DNA from: Pseudomonadota bacterium
Lineage (GTDB): Bacteria > Myxococcota > Myxococcia > Myxococcales > Myxococcaceae
Assembly: GCA_023424585.1 (NCBI GenBank)
Contig: JAFADT010000857.1
Span: 1-6,061 of the forward strand
Direction: 5' to 3'
Length of the DNA: 6,061 bases
In this document: positions 5,581-6,061 of the stretch, in pieces
Layout: each line of letters opens with the position of its first letter
Numbering within the stretch: position 1 is the first letter of the stretch
The notes under the pieces: model-generated
Databases searched by the model: none
Seen by the model: only the letters and a program-made list of their open reading frames with translations
What the model was told of the DNA's origin: nothing
Position numbers and translations under genes: made by a program

Positions 5581-6061
5581 GTGTGGAAAGACTCCCTTCG
5601 GCCAGCTCCTGAATCCGGTTTCAACCCACGCTCCGCCCCGAAGAGCGGAGTGACCAGGGCCGCCTGCGGACCCATCGGCGCAAATGCCCAGTTTCAACCC
5701 ACGCTCCGCCCCGAAGAGCGGAGCGACCGTCGAGGTCGACGCGTACAAGCTCCTGACCCAGTTTCAACCCACGCTCCGCCCCGAAGAGCGGAGCGACGGA
5801 CACGTCCGTTCCATCGATCTGAAGAGCTGCATCGTTTCAACCCACGCTCCGCCCCGAAGAGCGGAGCGACCGCCGCTGACGTGGCGGCGAAGGAGCGGCA
5901 CCTGTTTCAACCCACGCTCCGCCCCGAAGAGCGGAGCGACATACCGCCCTGGCTGCATGGGGGATTAGCCCATGAGTTTCAACCCACGCTCCGCCCCGAA
6001 GAGCGGAGCGACCACGCGCACCTCCGTGCTGGAGCAGGTGGTGGCGTTTCAACCCACGCTC

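Larger units (their letters stand above)
5409..6061 (-). CRISPR. CRISPR array, 10 repeats visible, 37-nt consensus, continues past right edge
   Basis: Repeats lie at 5409-5445, 5479-5508, 5544-5580, 5618-5654, 5691-5727, 5761-5797, 5834-5870, 5904-5940, 5976-6012 and 6046-6061 (cut by the edge). Spacers are 33, 35, 37, 36, 33, 36, 33, 35 and 33 nt. On the plus strand the consensus begins GTTTCAACCCACG and ends GCGGAGCGAC. Read on the minus strand it starts GTCGCTCCGC and ends GTGGGTTGAAAC, close to the TTGAAAC ending of type I-C, I-B and III repeats. It contains a 7-bp stem, GCTCCGC/GCGGAGC, around TCTTCGGG. Repeats 5 to 9 are identical. Repeats 1 to 3 are decayed and repeat 4 has one change, so the left end is the old, trailer end. 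Transcription is therefore inferred right to left, with leader and cas genes outside the window. Length and ending favour type I-C, but this is not proven without cas genes. Confidence 0.98.

Overview
The window is very GC-rich, with strong G/C preference at third codon positions. It carries a PASTA-less Ser/Thr kinase joined to a PilZ-like domain, a good sigma-54 promoter candidate and a CRISPR array. Together these point to a myxobacterium (Myxococcus/Corallococcus type). That assignment is inferred from composition and gene families, not from a marker gene.

Layout. (1) Positions 1-1343, minus strand: a Hanks-type Ser/Thr protein kinase with a C-terminal PilZ-like domain, cut by the left window edge. 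A sigma-54-like -24/-12 element lies 57 bases upstream of its preferred start. (2) Positions 1344-2192: an 849-base divergent intergenic region with no convincing gene. It contains several inverted repeats and hairpins between 1402 and 1726, a short peptide-level resemblance to the start of an ECF sigma factor (about 1754-1860), and a palindrome plus a direct repeat upstream of the next operon. (3) Positions 2193-5357, plus strand: a tight four-gene operon with gaps of 11, 31 and 12 bases. It encodes an aldo/keto reductase, a secreted major-royal-jelly/yellow-like (L-dopachrome tautomerase-related, SMP-30-like) beta-propeller, a secreted PPC/DUF296 protein and a secreted cupin. (4) Positions 5387-5411: a perfect 12-bp-arm palindrome that runs into the first repeat of (5) a CRISPR array, 5409-6061, which continues past the right edge. 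The array has ten visible repeats (37-nt consensus) and nine spacers of 33-37 nt.

The repeat, read on the minus strand, ends in GTGGGTTGAAAC, has a 7-bp stem and holds a C-UUCG-G tetraloop. The three leftmost repeats are decayed. Both facts say the array is transcribed right to left, with its leader and any cas genes beyond the right edge. The operon and the array therefore converge on the palindrome, which is well placed to terminate both.

The operon is the least understood coding unit. A cytoplasmic NADPH-dependent carbonyl reductase is co-transcribed with three signal-peptide proteins of loosely defined function, so it probably acts on a small carbonyl, sugar or phenolic compound across the envelope. 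The substrate cannot be read from the sequence. No complete new defence system is visible. The most unusual items are the loop-swapped CRISPR repeat, the palindrome at the array end, and the structured promoter region of the kinase.
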